NCBI GenBank assembly: GCA_041940425.1
Contig: JBGTSF010000001.1
Coordinates: 74,766-138,765, forward strand
Length of the DNA stretch: 64,000 bases
Reading direction: 5' to 3'
Origin: DATHTS01 sp041940425
Lineage (GTDB): Bacteria > Acidobacteriota > Blastocatellia > Pyrinomonadales > Pyrinomonadaceae
Below the pieces are notes generated by a model. It ran no database searches. It was not told the DNA's origin and saw nothing but the letters and a program-made list of their open reading frames with translations. A program made the position numbers and the translations under genes. Positions 45,135 through 53,566 of this stretch are shown piece by piece (the stretch's first letter is position 1; every line of letters begins with the position of its first letter).

Positions 45135-45208
45135 CCACGAACAAACACGAAAGAACACGAAAAAAGAAAACAAAAATTTATTTCGTGTCTTTTCGTGTTT
45201 GTTCGTGG
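45135..45208. repeat. Long imperfect hairpin with internal short repeats (locus 3)
   Basis: Arms 45135-45162 (ccacgaacaaacacgaaaga and on) and 45181-45208 (complement). It is almost identical to locus 2. Here it lies in a divergent gap between the patatin and subtilase starts, where a terminator is not expected; this argues that the family is a mobile or otherwise dispersed repeat. Confidence 0.75.
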
Positions 45209-45264
45209 TTAAACCCAAATTGATTTTAACTTTTACTTATGAAAAACTTAAATGCTCATAAAAG

Positions 45265-46644
45265 ATGACTCCGCAAGAATCGCCTTTAGTTTCGAGACAT
45301 AAAACGACCGCCGACATCGCGGCGGGCGAACAGGTTTGTCCGGTTTGTTCGCGCGAAGTGAAACACGAATTCGTGCCGCTTATTGCGATGGACGAAACGC
45401 TCGCGCAACTCATTCGCGCCAATGCGCCCGACACGCAGCATTTTGAAGCCGTCTGTGCCAGATGCACGCGCCTGTTTGAACGCGCTCAGGAACATATTTT
45501 AAATGAAGCCGCGATGAACAAGGACGGCTCGTTTGTTCTTTCGACACCTTTGCGGCTCGATTCGGACGAAAGATTTACGGGAAAAGGTGTGACAATCGCG
45601 TTTCTCGATTCGGGATTTTACCCGCACGTTGATCTGACCACGCCGGACAACCGCATCATCGGCTACCGGAATATGACCGAACCGGACGGCGATCATTCGA
45701 CGCTCTTTCAGCCGGATGTCGCAAGCTGGCACGGAATGATGACCTCGGTCGTCGCCGCCGGAAACGGGATTCTCTCAAACGGTTTCTATCGCGGCATCGC
45801 GCCGGATGCGAATGTCGTGCTGGTGAAATTAGCAAAGACGGGCAGGATCACCGAAGCCGACATCGAAGCGGGTTTGCTCTGGGTTTTGGAAAACCGCGAA
45901 AAATACGGCGTAAAGATCGTGAATATTTCGGCGGGCGGCGATTTCGAGGAAAGTTATCTGAAAGATTCGCTGTCGCTTCTGGTCGAAAGATGCGTCGCCG
46001 AAGGCATTACAATCGTCTGCGCGGTCGGCAACGCCGGACATCTGCCGACGCATCCGGTTTTTCCGCCCGCAAGTGCGCCGTCGGCGATCTCGGTCGGCGG
46101 TCTCGACGATAAAAACTCGATCAACCGCGCGCATCGCGGAATGTATCGCTCGTCTTACGGTCCGACGGCTGACGGTTTGCAGAAACCGGAAATTATCGCG
46201 CCTTCGATCTGGGTTCCCGCGCCGATTCTGCCGAATACGCCGACCGCGCAGCAAGCCGAACTTTTAGAAAAATTGGACAAATCAGCCGACGACGAACTGC
46301 ACGAAATAATCAAAGAAAACGCGGGCGTTGATGCCGAACTCGATGCCGCGCTCGACCGCCCGGTGCATTCGATCCGGCAAATTATCGCTTTAAAGTTGGT
46401 CAGGGAAAACGTCATCACGAAACACTACAAATACGTTGACGGAACAAGCTTCGCCGCGCCGATAGTTTCGTCGGTCGCCGCGCAGATGCTCGAAGCAAAT
46501 CCGAACTTAACGCCCCAACAGATTAAAAAAATCCTCATATTATCTGCCGAACGCCTTCCCGGTTATGAAGTTGACCGTCAAGGCTGGGGCGTGATAGATC
46601 CGCGTCTCGCGGTCGAAATGGCTCTGGCTTTGTCCGAAAGCTGA
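45265..46644 (+). CDS. Subtilisin-like serine peptidase with N-terminal zinc ribbon, no signal peptide
   Basis: S8 peptidase with triad D115 (IAFLDSGFYPH), H156 (SWHGMMTSV) and S395 (VDGTSFAAP), oxyanion Asn in 'CAVGNAGH'. Before the catalytic domain two CxxC pairs (C25/C28 CPVC and C64/C67 CARC) suggest a zinc-binding module. A helical insert of about 60 residues (LEKLDKSADDELHEII) sits between the Asn and Ser regions. There is no signal peptide, so it should act in the cytoplasm, perhaps as a controlled protease or peptide-processing enzyme. 459 residues. Confidence 0.92.
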   Translation: MTPQESPLVSRHKTTADIAAGEQVCPVCSREVKHEFVPLIAMDETLAQLIRANAPDTQHFEAVCARCTRLFERAQEHILNEAAMNKDGSFVLSTPLRLDSDERFTGKGVTIAFLDSGFYPHVDLTTPDNRIIGYRNMTEPDGDHSTLFQPDVASWHGMMTSVVAAGNGILSNGFYRGIAPDANVVLVKLAKTGRITEADIEAGLLWVLENREKYGVKIVNISAGGDFEESYLKDSLSLLVERCVAEGITIVCAVGNAGHLPTHPVFPPASAPSAISVGGLDDKNSINRAHRGMYRSSYGPTADGLQKPEIIAPSIWVPAPILPNTPTAQQAELLEKLDKSADDELHEIIKENAGVDAELDAALDRPVHSIRQIIALKLVRENVITKHYKYVDGTSFAAPIVSSVAAQMLEANPNLTPQQIKKILILSAERLPGYEVDRQGWGVIDPRLAVEMALALSES

Positions 46645-46659
46645 AATCATAAAGAACAT

Positions 46660-46683
46660 TTTTGAGATAAAGCCATCTCAAAA
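46660..46683 (+). terminator. Hairpin after the subtilase gene
   Basis: TTTTGAGAT pairs with ATCTCAAAA around a six-base loop, 15 bases after the stop at 46644. There is no strong T-run after it, so termination would be moderate. Confidence 0.5.
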
Positions 46684-46710
46684 TAGTAAATTAATCGCGT
46701 AGCGATATTG

Positions 46711-46879
46711 TGAATTTAGGATTGGTTGTGTTTTAACACACGGTCGAGTTATATAGATTATTTTGCGTCGCGTGAGCGACGGCTGATAAACATTGTCGAA
46801 TAATTCAATTGTCACTGACGCGACAAGATTCAGCCATTGCTTTTAGCCGTGCGTTAAAACACAACCAATCCTAAATTCA
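46711..46879. repeat. Large inverted repeat with 33-base arms (element C)
   Basis: Bases 46711-46743 and 46847-46879 are inverted copies with one mismatch in 33 (tgaatttaggattggttgtg at the outer end). Inside is a second stem: GGCTGA and TTGTCG (46781-46798) against CGACAA and TCAGCC (46821-46835). It occupies the convergent gap between the subtilase and TonB-domain genes. No coding capacity and no transposase nearby. Confidence 0.75.
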
Positions 46880-46924
46880 AACTGCCGCTCACGCGGCGTA
46901 AAAAATTATTTTTGAGATAGCTGC

Positions 46925-47941
46925 CTAGTTATTGACGAAATTATAAACGACCGTTCCAACCGATTTGACCGGTTGACCGGAAACGCGGACGGGATTAAAG
47001 CGCGAACTGCGGGCGGCATTTTCCGCCGCCTGCCGCAAAAGCGGGTGTCCGCTCGTCGCTTTGGCGGAAATAACCTTGCCCGTCTCGTCAACCGTTACCT
47101 GAACGGGAACTTGTCCCTCGGCACGAATCTGACGCGCCGCCGCCGGATAGACGGGTTTGGCAAGCGAGATGGCGCGGGTGTTCATATTGCCGACATTGAC
47201 GGGCGTATTTGCGGGCGGAGGCGACGGTCGCGCGGTCGGCGTTCCGGTCGGTCGCGTGTTGACGGGCGCGCCGCTGTTTGAATTATCCGTGTTCGTATTG
47301 TCATCGTCTTCGTCGGGAGTCGGCGAAGGCGTCGGGGTTTTGGTCGGCGACGGCGAAGGCGTCGGGGTTTTGGTCGGCGACGGCGATACGTTCGCATTCG
47401 CATTTGCGTTGACATCGCCGTTGATATTAAAAAGCGAATTGTCAATGTTGAGATTCGTGTTAAGATTCGTATCCTGATTGGTATTGAGATTCGTGTTTGA
47501 ATTGGCAACCGGGGAACTGTTTCCGCCGCTCATTAACCAATAGATGCCGAGTCCGCCGCCGAGAACGGCGATCGTCCCGAGAATCGTCAGAAGCACGACC
47601 GCCGCCGTGCTTGTTCTTTTCGGCGGCGGCGACGGGTGATGCGAAGCCGTTTGCTTGGGGCGAACCTGTTGACCTGCCGGCGGGGTTTCGGAAGTCGGAA
47701 TAACCATTCTCTGCGAAGTTTCTCCCTCGCGCGGTTCGACATTGGTCGTTTCCGACTCCGGCGTTTTGCGGCGAATGACGGTTTGCTCTCCGAAATCGTC
47801 TTCTTCATTCAACTCCAGATCTTCGCTCGGCATCTCGACAAAATTAGGCGCGTCTTCGTCAATCAGGGGCGTTCCGTCTTTCGTACAGAAACGCATAATC
47901 TCTTCGTCGTAACGGGTTTGGCAAACAGGACAATATTTCAT
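46925..47941 (-). CDS. Zinc-ribbon / TonB C-terminal domain membrane protein
   Basis: Residues 1-20 hold CPVC and Cys19 (zinc-ribbon-like), followed by an acidic-polar cytoplasmic stretch, a membrane span at about 112-137 (AAVVLLTILGTIAVLGGGLG), an Asn-Thr-rich and Pro-rich linker with a repeated 'SPTKTPTPSPSP' block, and a C-terminal TonB fold (PVYPAAARQIRAEGQVPVQV, then SGHPLLRQAAENAARSSRF). It could transmit energy to an outer-membrane transporter, but a zinc-ribbon N-terminus is unusual for TonB; similar hybrids are frequent in Acidobacteriota. Confidence 0.87.
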   Translation of the reverse strand: MKYCPVCQTRYDEEIMRFCTKDGTPLIDEDAPNFVEMPSEDLELNEEDDFGEQTVIRRKTPESETTNVEPREGETSQRMVIPTSETPPAGQQVRPKQTASHHPSPPPKRTSTAAVVLLTILGTIAVLGGGLGIYWLMSGGNSSPVANSNTNLNTNQDTNLNTNLNIDNSLFNINGDVNANANANVSPSPTKTPTPSPSPTKTPTPSPTPDEDDDNTNTDNSNSGAPVNTRPTGTPTARPSPPPANTPVNVGNMNTRAISLAKPVYPAAARQIRAEGQVPVQVTVDETGKVISAKATSGHPLLRQAAENAARSSRFNPVRVSGQPVKSVGTVVYNFVNN

Positions 47942-48094
47942 AATTTATCAGATGTAGAAGCTAAAGAATTTCAAATCAAATAATTTTTCGCATTCTATCA
48001 CGAATTATTTCAACAAAAATAACAGCCGTTAACTTTTTTCATAAATTTACGCGAATAATTTTATGCCGCCGTTTACGAAAGATTTATTTGTTCG

Positions 48095-48264
48095 CCCGTG
48101 AAAAACGCGAAAAGATGCGAAAATAAGAAAAATTGTCCGCAGATAAACCGGAGATGAATACGGATTTTTATGAATAAATTAAAAGATTTGCTGAAAATCA
48201 AAAAATCATCCGTGTCTATCTGCGGACGAAATATTTTCCGCGTCTTTTCACATTCTTTGGCGGG
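48095..48264. repeat. Long imperfect nested hairpin (locus 4)
   Basis: Outer arms (cccgtgaaaaacgcgaaaag and on from 48095; complement ending 48264) enclose an inner pair of tccgcagataaac- and gtctatctgcgga-type arms (about 48138-48224). It fills much of the 377-base divergent gap 47942-48318, in which I see no gene and no convincing promoter. Confidence 0.65.
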
Positions 48265-48318
48265 CAAAAATTCTTTGCTCATTGCGCCGATGACGGACTT
48301 TGCTGTTAAATAAATCCA

Positions 48319-49830
48319 GTGAAAAAAATCATCATCATCGGTGCCGGTTTGGGCGGACTTTCCGCCGCCTGCCGTCTGGCGAAAAGCGGTTTTTCCGTGA
48401 CCGTTCTGGAAAAAAACGCGGTCGTCGGCGGAAAAGTAAATCTCATCGAATCCGGCGGCTACAGGTTCGATACGGGCGCGTCGCTCGTTACCTTGCCGCA
48501 CGTCTTCGAAGAGCTTTTCGAGTTTTGCGGGAGGCGGCTGGAAGATTATCTGACGTTTGAACGGCTCGATCCGATCTGCCGCTATTTCTGGTCGGACGGG
48601 ACGCGGTTCGACGCTTCGCAAGACCTCGAAAAAACCGAAGAACAAATTGCAAGAATCGCGCCCGAAGACGTTGAAAATTTCAGGAAATATCTCGTGGACG
48701 CGAAAGCGAAATACGAGATCGCCGAAAAAACATTTTTGTCCAAACCGTTTAATGAACTCGGCGAACTTCTGACGGCGAAAAATCTGCCCGCGCTTTTGAA
48801 AATCTCGTCTTTGAAAACGCTCGACCGTCATAACGCAAACTACTTCAAGTCGGAAAAAATGCGCCAGCTTTTCAACCGCTTTGCGACCTACAGCGGCTCG
48901 TCGCCTTACAAGATTCCGGCGACCTTCGCCCTGCTTCCGTTTGTCGAATTCGGTTTCGGCGCGTGGTATGCGCGCGGCGGTATTTATGAGATCCCGAAAG
49001 CTCTTGAAAAACTCGCCCGCGAACTCGGTGTCGAATTCGTTTTCGATGCGGAAGTCGAAAAAATTCTTGTGGAAAACGGGAAAGCGGCGGGCGTCAAAAT
49101 CAAAAACGATTTCGATGACGAGGATTTTCTTTTTGCTGACTTTATCATCTCTAATGCCGATGCGGTCGTAACCTACCGCGAATTGATCGAAGCAAAAGAC
49201 CGGAGAAGTTTTCCCGACAAAAAATTGGAAAAGCGCGAACCGTCGTCGAGCGGTTTTGTCTTGCTTTTCGGCACAAATAAAAAATTTCCCGCTCTGGCGC
49301 ATCACAATATTTTTTTCTCCGACGATTACCAAACGGAGTTTCGGCATATTTTCGATATTCGGATTCCAACACCGCATCCGACAATCTATGTCTGCGCGTC
49401 GTCCGTAACGGACGCGGGCGCGGCACCGGCGGGCGGCGAAAATCTTTTTGTTCTCGTCAATGTCCCGTATATGCGCTGGCAGGTCAACTGGCAGTTTGAA
49501 GCCGAGCCGTACCGCAAAGTGATCATTAAAAAATTGGAAAAATTCGGTCTGGAAAATTTGAATGGTTCAATCGGGTTTGAAGAATTTATCACGCCCGAAG
49601 ATTTCGAATTGCTCTACCGCGCCAACAAGGGTTCGATCTACGGCGTTTCTTCAAACGGAATCTGGTCGGCTTTCAAACGCATTCCGAACAAAGCGAAAGA
49701 CATCGATAACCTTTATTTCGCGGGCGGCGCGGCGCATCCCGGCGGCGGAATGCCGCTAGTTCTGTTATCGGGAAAAATGGCGGCGGATTTGATTTTAAGA
49801 AAAGTTGGACTAGAAAAGAAAGATTTTTAA
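48319..49830 (+). CDS. Phytoene desaturase-type FAD oxidoreductase (CrtI/CrtN/CrtD family)
   Basis: 503 residues starting with GTG at 48319. The N-terminal FAD-binding motif 'IIIIGAGLGGLSAACRLA' and 'VLEKNAVVGGKVN' are followed by the family's central region and the C-terminal signature 'LYFAGGAAHPGGGMPLVLLSG'. These enzymes desaturate or isomerise carotenoids; the exact reaction cannot be read. No phytoene synthase or other carotenoid gene is adjacent in this window, so it stands alone. Its TAA stop lies inside the next hairpin repeat. Confidence 0.9.
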   Translation: MKKIIIIGAGLGGLSAACRLAKSGFSVTVLEKNAVVGGKVNLIESGGYRFDTGASLVTLPHVFEELFEFCGRRLEDYLTFERLDPICRYFWSDGTRFDASQDLEKTEEQIARIAPEDVENFRKYLVDAKAKYEIAEKTFLSKPFNELGELLTAKNLPALLKISSLKTLDRHNANYFKSEKMRQLFNRFATYSGSSPYKIPATFALLPFVEFGFGAWYARGGIYEIPKALEKLARELGVEFVFDAEVEKILVENGKAAGVKIKNDFDDEDFLFADFIISNADAVVTYRELIEAKDRRSFPDKKLEKREPSSSGFVLLFGTNKKFPALAHHNIFFSDDYQTEFRHIFDIRIPTPHPTIYVCASSVTDAGAAPAGGENLFVLVNVPYMRWQVNWQFEAEPYRKVIIKKLEKFGLENLNGSIGFEEFITPEDFELLYRANKGSIYGVSSNGIWSAFKRIPNKAKDIDNLYFAGGAAHPGGGMPLVLLSGKMAADLILRKVGLEKKDF

Positions 49831-49942
49831 CGCGAAGTCGCAGAGAGGCAAAGGCGCAAAGGTTTTTAAATTAAAAAAAGCAAAAACAGAAAGAGTTTTA
49901 TTTTTCTTTGCGTCTTCGCGTCCTTGCGTCTTTGCGTTAAAA
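49825..49942. repeat. Long imperfect hairpin with internal short repeats (locus 5)
   Basis: The left arm 49825-49862 (ttttaacgcgaagtcgcaga and on) and the right arm 49906-49942 (complement, ending ctttgcgttaaaa) consist of repeated gcgaag / gcaaag blocks. It overlaps the stop codon of the desaturase and lies between convergent genes, so it may terminate the desaturase message. Confidence 0.7.
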
Positions 49943-49948
49943 TCTAAA

Positions 49949-49986
49949 AAAAAACCGGAAAGCCGCGAAAGACTCTCCGGTTTTTT
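49949..49986 (-). terminator. Rho-independent terminator of the FG-GAP protein gene
   Basis: AAAAAACCGGA / TCCGGTTTTTT arms around a 16-base loop, with a long T-run on the minus strand, 20 bases after the stop at 50006. Confidence 0.85.
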
Positions 49987-50005
49987 ATTTTGTTTTCCGC
50001 CGGGG

Positions 50006-51436
50006 TTACGGAACGGTCGTGATCGGATACGGGGCGGATGCCGGAGTATCGCCGGTCGTGCCGAACGGCGTGATCGTTGCCGTGTTGTTTGAACTGTTGC
50101 GTATAAACCACGTATTACTGCTCGGACGGAAAACGGCGAAATCCGTTTTCAGGTCGCCGTCGTAATCAGCCGGCTGCGGAATATCGCCCGCAACTCCCCA
50201 CTGCACGCCGGTGCGCGCCGTGTTGATCGCGTTTTGAGCATTACTCGGAATCGTTCCCCACAATCCGGTCGTCGGTCGGAAAATGGCGATGTCGGATTTG
50301 CCGTTGCCGTCGTAATCGCCCGGAACGGGAATGTCGCCGGGAAGTCCCCAGCGCGTGAACAGCCCGAAGCCGAAACCGAAATTGCTTTGCAGCATAAACC
50401 AGACCAGATTGGGTTCGCCTGCCTGATCCGGTCTGACAACCACGAAATCGGTGATATGATCGCCGTCAAAATCTCCGACGACCGGCGTATCGCCCATTCG
50501 TCCCCATTGCCGCGTCTGCAGTGTATTGTTTGAAGAACGCAGGACATAATAATGCCCGTTCGAAGGTCGCCAGATGGCAATATCGTTTTTGCCGTCGGCA
50601 TCGTAATCGCCCGGAACGGGTTTATCTCCGGCTACGCCCCACGGAACGCCGACAAATTGCGAAGGCGGATTTGCCTGATTGGTAGCGTAATACCAGGTAT
50701 TGTTGGACGGACGGTAAACCGACAGATCAGTCAAAAGATCGCCCGTGTAATCGCCGATGGTTACGGTATCGCCCGTCTGACCGAACTGGCGGGTTTCGAC
50801 CGCGCCGCCCGTTGCCACCATATTTGACCACATTCCGAGCGCGCCCGGCGTAAAGACCGCAAGATCGGCATTGCCGTCATTGGCGCGGTCAAAGCCCGGC
50901 TGTTGACAACTCGTTCGATATTGAATGGTAAAACTGTAGCTCGTGCAGAAGATATTCGACGCTTCCAGAATATCGTGAACGACGAGCGTATACATCTGCC
51001 CGCTGGTTACGGGAAACGAAAACGATGCCGTTCCGGTCGTACTGAATCCGAAATCGCCGATGATGTTATTCCCCGGAGTCGCCGGATTATATGAGGAATA
51101 AGCGACCATCTGCGTCGTCGCGCCGCCGCACGCGGTGGCATTAAAGAATATTTCCGCACAGCCCGTAACCGGCGCGGTAAAGTTATGCGCGTCGTGAACG
51201 ACCATATCCGCATTAAAAAGCGTGTTAGTCTTTCCGGTCGGACACGAGCCGGTAATGCCGTTTCGGTTAGTGCGTCCCGATTGGATCGGATCGGCAGCCG
51301 TCAGCGAACCCGTTACCATAATCGGCGCGCCCGAAAGCTGACAGTGCAATTGGGCAAAGACCGTCTGATTGGCACATAAAATCATCGCGTAGAGTAAAAA
51401 GCCGGTCGTCAGGCTTTTTACGGTCAATTTTTTCAT
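50006..51436 (-). CDS. Secreted FG-GAP / VCBS-repeat protein
   Basis: Signal peptide (ends QTVFAQ), an N-terminal beta-domain of about 160 residues with paired cysteines, then five repeats of about 60 residues of the form 'GDxPVPGDYDGDGKxDIAIFRPS', an FG-GAP-type beta-propeller with calcium-binding DxDxDG loops. No catalytic motif; probably surface adhesion or an exported structural protein. 476 residues. GAGGG lies 8 bases before ATG 51436. Confidence 0.9.
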   Translation of the reverse strand: MKKLTVKSLTTGFLLYAMILCANQTVFAQLHCQLSGAPIMVTGSLTAADPIQSGRTNRNGITGSCPTGKTNTLFNADMVVHDAHNFTAPVTGCAEIFFNATACGGATTQMVAYSSYNPATPGNNIIGDFGFSTTGTASFSFPVTSGQMYTLVVHDILEASNIFCTSYSFTIQYRTSCQQPGFDRANDGNADLAVFTPGALGMWSNMVATGGAVETRQFGQTGDTVTIGDYTGDLLTDLSVYRPSNNTWYYATNQANPPSQFVGVPWGVAGDKPVPGDYDADGKNDIAIWRPSNGHYYVLRSSNNTLQTRQWGRMGDTPVVGDFDGDHITDFVVVRPDQAGEPNLVWFMLQSNFGFGFGLFTRWGLPGDIPVPGDYDGNGKSDIAIFRPTTGLWGTIPSNAQNAINTARTGVQWGVAGDIPQPADYDGDLKTDFAVFRPSSNTWFIRNSSNNTATITPFGTTGDTPASAPYPITTVP

Positions 51437-51961
51437 AAATTTCCCTCCTGTGTTTTATAAAAAGAACTTAACTGCAAATTATTTTTTTTTCGTCAACCCG
51501 TTCGGTCTTGGCTCTTGGACTACGAGCCGAAACGATGTGAACGCATTTGAAAAAACTTTGAAAATTGTAAATTAAAAATACGCCTTTTACGTAAAATTTA
51601 CAACCTTTTTTCTGCGGACAGAGCCGATTAAGTTGTTTATCCGCCTAAAACTTGCGAAATGACTTGTTAAAACTCTTGATTTGACGGAAAGAATTTGAAT
51701 CGGAAAATACACATCCATTTTAATTTTCACCGGTCGCGCCTCGCGCGCCGTAGCTTTCGAGCAATTTTTCGACCTCTTCATCGCTTGTCTGATCGCGGGC
51801 GGTTTTACCTTCCTTGTTTTTGAGATTGACTTCGGATGCGCTTACTTATCCTGGTGCGCCGAGTTTTTTGAATGACTGCATTTGTCAGAAAAATTCAATT
51901 TTGAATTAAAAATTTTTGTGTTCAGCTTCTAACGCCGGATTTATATGCCCGGGATTTTTAT
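51437..51961. other. 525-base gap without an intact gene
   Basis: This stretch lies between the FG-GAP gene and the last gene of the borosin operon. Apart from the ankyrin-repeat relic listed separately at 51720-51845, I see only AT-rich sequence. No clear terminator for the operon was found. Confidence 0.6.
51720..51845 (-). pseudogene. C-terminal relic of an ankyrin-repeat protein
   Basis: A 41-codon frame ending at TAA 51720 reads SEVNLKNKEGKTARDQTSDE and continues EEVEKLLESYGA. This is the typical last ankyrin repeat (xVNxxDxxGKTAxDxA...xVxxLLxxxGA). A stop lies just upstream, no start codon or ribosome site is present, and the preceding repeats are absent, so only the tail of the gene survives. 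Confidence 0.7.
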
Positions 51962-52600
51962 TTAACACCCTGCATACACACCGAGTTGTTGCGCGACCGT
52001 AAGGTCTTTCGGAACAAAACGGATGTCAATGCTGACCCGCGACGATCCGGTATCGTTCGGATATGAACCGTGTGTCAGATTATATGCGTCAAATACAAGT
52101 ATCTCTCCCGGATTTAAGTCTATTGCGCGATACTTTTTGGAATCAATACCGTCTTCGATGTGAATCGAATTATTTCCCCATGTCCGGGTTAAAGGAATCC
52201 ATAAATTCAGCGAATTAGCGGAAACGCCATACTTCGATTCGCCGTCCTTGTGAAAAGCGGAAGCAGTTCCGGCACCCGCCAGATGACAGCGAATGCTCGG
52301 CGGAATTTGAAATCTATCTATTTCACCGACAAATGGAACTAAAACTTCGTCCTTGATTCTCACAAGCGCGTCGCTGATCGCATTGACATTATCCTTTAAC
52401 TGATTGACCCGGAAATATAAACGTTCTACGTAGTTTTTAAAAACAACAGGGTCGGGCAGAAGATGAAGATTTTCCAATTCTTCAACTCCAAATACCGACT
52501 TTGCCCAGTCGGTTAGACCGATTTCTGCGGGATCGTAAGTGAGAACCGGCATCGGAGTCCCGTCGGCAAACATTCGGCGATAGTTCCTGTTTTCAGCCAT
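51962..52600 (-). CDS. Fe(II)/2-oxoglutarate-dependent oxygenase (phytanoyl/StrG-like), borosin operon
   Basis: 212 residues with the iron triad H117-x-D119 ... H177 (AFHKDGE and LTHGSYPND) and the likely 2-oxoglutarate arginine R188 (GSSRVSIDIRF). Substrate unknown; in this operon I infer hydroxylation of the methylated peptide. It shares the 'G-Y-x-x-x-x-LLxFDxxNLxHGxxxNDxGSSRVSID' end with the oxygenase at 53563-54132, so they are paralogues with different N-terminal halves. It is 15 bases after the GSCFA gene and last in the operon. Confidence 0.82.
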   Translation of the reverse strand: MAENRNYRRMFADGTPMPVLTYDPAEIGLTDWAKSVFGVEELENLHLLPDPVVFKNYVERLYFRVNQLKDNVNAISDALVRIKDEVLVPFVGEIDRFQIPPSIRCHLAGAGTASAFHKDGESKYGVSANSLNLWIPLTRTWGNNSIHIEDGIDSKKYRAIDLNPGEILVFDAYNLTHGSYPNDTGSSRVSIDIRFVPKDLTVAQQLGVYAGC

Positions 52601-52615
52601 AGCAAATTACAAATT

Positions 52616-53566
52616 TTAGACAGGACTCCGGTCAATAAAGTCATTTAGGAAGACCTTCATAACATGCTCGATGGAATTGACGGTCGGATGACGAAAATCT
52701 TCCGTCCAGGTCGCGCCAGCCTCGGAACTCAAGATGATTTCGTAGCTGGGAAAATAATGAACGTTTTCATGGCGGCTCGTCCATTCCTCCGCGGCAGCGC
52801 GAAGGATGGATTTCGAAGCCGCATTTGCCACGGCAATGTCTATGTCCCGGAATGTTGCCGACAGCGGAATGGGCGAAACGGTTACGATAATATTAAAATC
52901 CCGCGGGCAATGACGTTCCAGTATCCGGTAAATTTTTTCCAGCTCCTCGATCGTTTCAAGAATACCGGCTAACCGGTTTCGGAAACGACCGGGATAGGCT
53001 TTCCACATTTCGCTGAGCGGGGAACAGTTTAAAACCAGCCCGGTTTCGAGGTCTTCCCAAACCTCGGACAGACCTAACGTGATGATCACGATCCGGCATT
53101 GCCGGAGCGATTTGAACACCCCGTCAATCCATTGAACCATCCGTTCGGCATCCGCCTGCGGCAGAATATCGCGGCAGCCGGCATACGGATCGAGATAGCC
53201 GTCGTTTCCGACAGCCATTAACCGTGAAAAACCGCAATACATTTCCGGCTCCAAGCTCCATCCGATACTATGACGAATCGAGAAAACATTATAGCGGTGC
53301 CATAAAACCCTGTTCCTGATCGAGTTGTCATTTATCGCCCGAATATCTTCCGGGACATCGTCAAAGCGCACATGGCTGGGAACATTGAAATGACCTCTCA
53401 AAAAGGCTTCGACGTTTCTTGCAAAACAAGAACCGATAGTAAAAACGCCGTCGTCGCTCCGAATCGGGATTCGACGCTCGAATTCGGGGGTAAAAAAAGC
53501 CGCGCCGGTGCGGTTGGCGATATTCGGCGTAGGTCGCCATCGTTTATAACTAAAAGTTTGGATCAT
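52616..53566 (-). CDS. GSCFA-domain SGNH-like esterase, borosin operon
   Basis: Begins with the family's name motif: VFTIGSCFARN at residues 41-51 with presumptive nucleophile Ser46. It continues with conserved 'WHRYNVFSI', 'ITLGLSEVW', 'TVSPIPLSATF' and a late 'DFRHPT' that could supply His of the triad. About 316 residues. GSCFA proteins are SGNH-hydrolase relatives with few known substrates. ATG at 53566 overlaps the preceding stop as ATGA; an ATG at 53581 is the alternative. In context it may add, remove or transfer an acyl group on the peptide. Confidence 0.87.
   Translation of the reverse strand: MIQTFSYKRWRPTPNIANRTGAAFFTPEFERRIPIRSDDGVFTIGSCFARNVEAFLRGHFNVPSHVRFDDVPEDIRAINDNSIRNRVLWHRYNVFSIRHSIGWSLEPEMYCGFSRLMAVGNDGYLDPYAGCRDILPQADAERMVQWIDGVFKSLRQCRIVIITLGLSEVWEDLETGLVLNCSPLSEMWKAYPGRFRNRLAGILETIEELEKIYRILERHCPRDFNIIVTVSPIPLSATFRDIDIAVANAASKSILRAAAEEWTSRHENVHYFPSYEIILSSEAGATWTEDFRHPTVNSIEHVMKVFLNDFIDRSPV

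Noticed and set aside
48073..49377. A 434-codon open frame antisense to the desaturase gene
   Set aside because: Same reasoning: it mirrors the coding strand, starts inside the desaturase gene and shows no family features.
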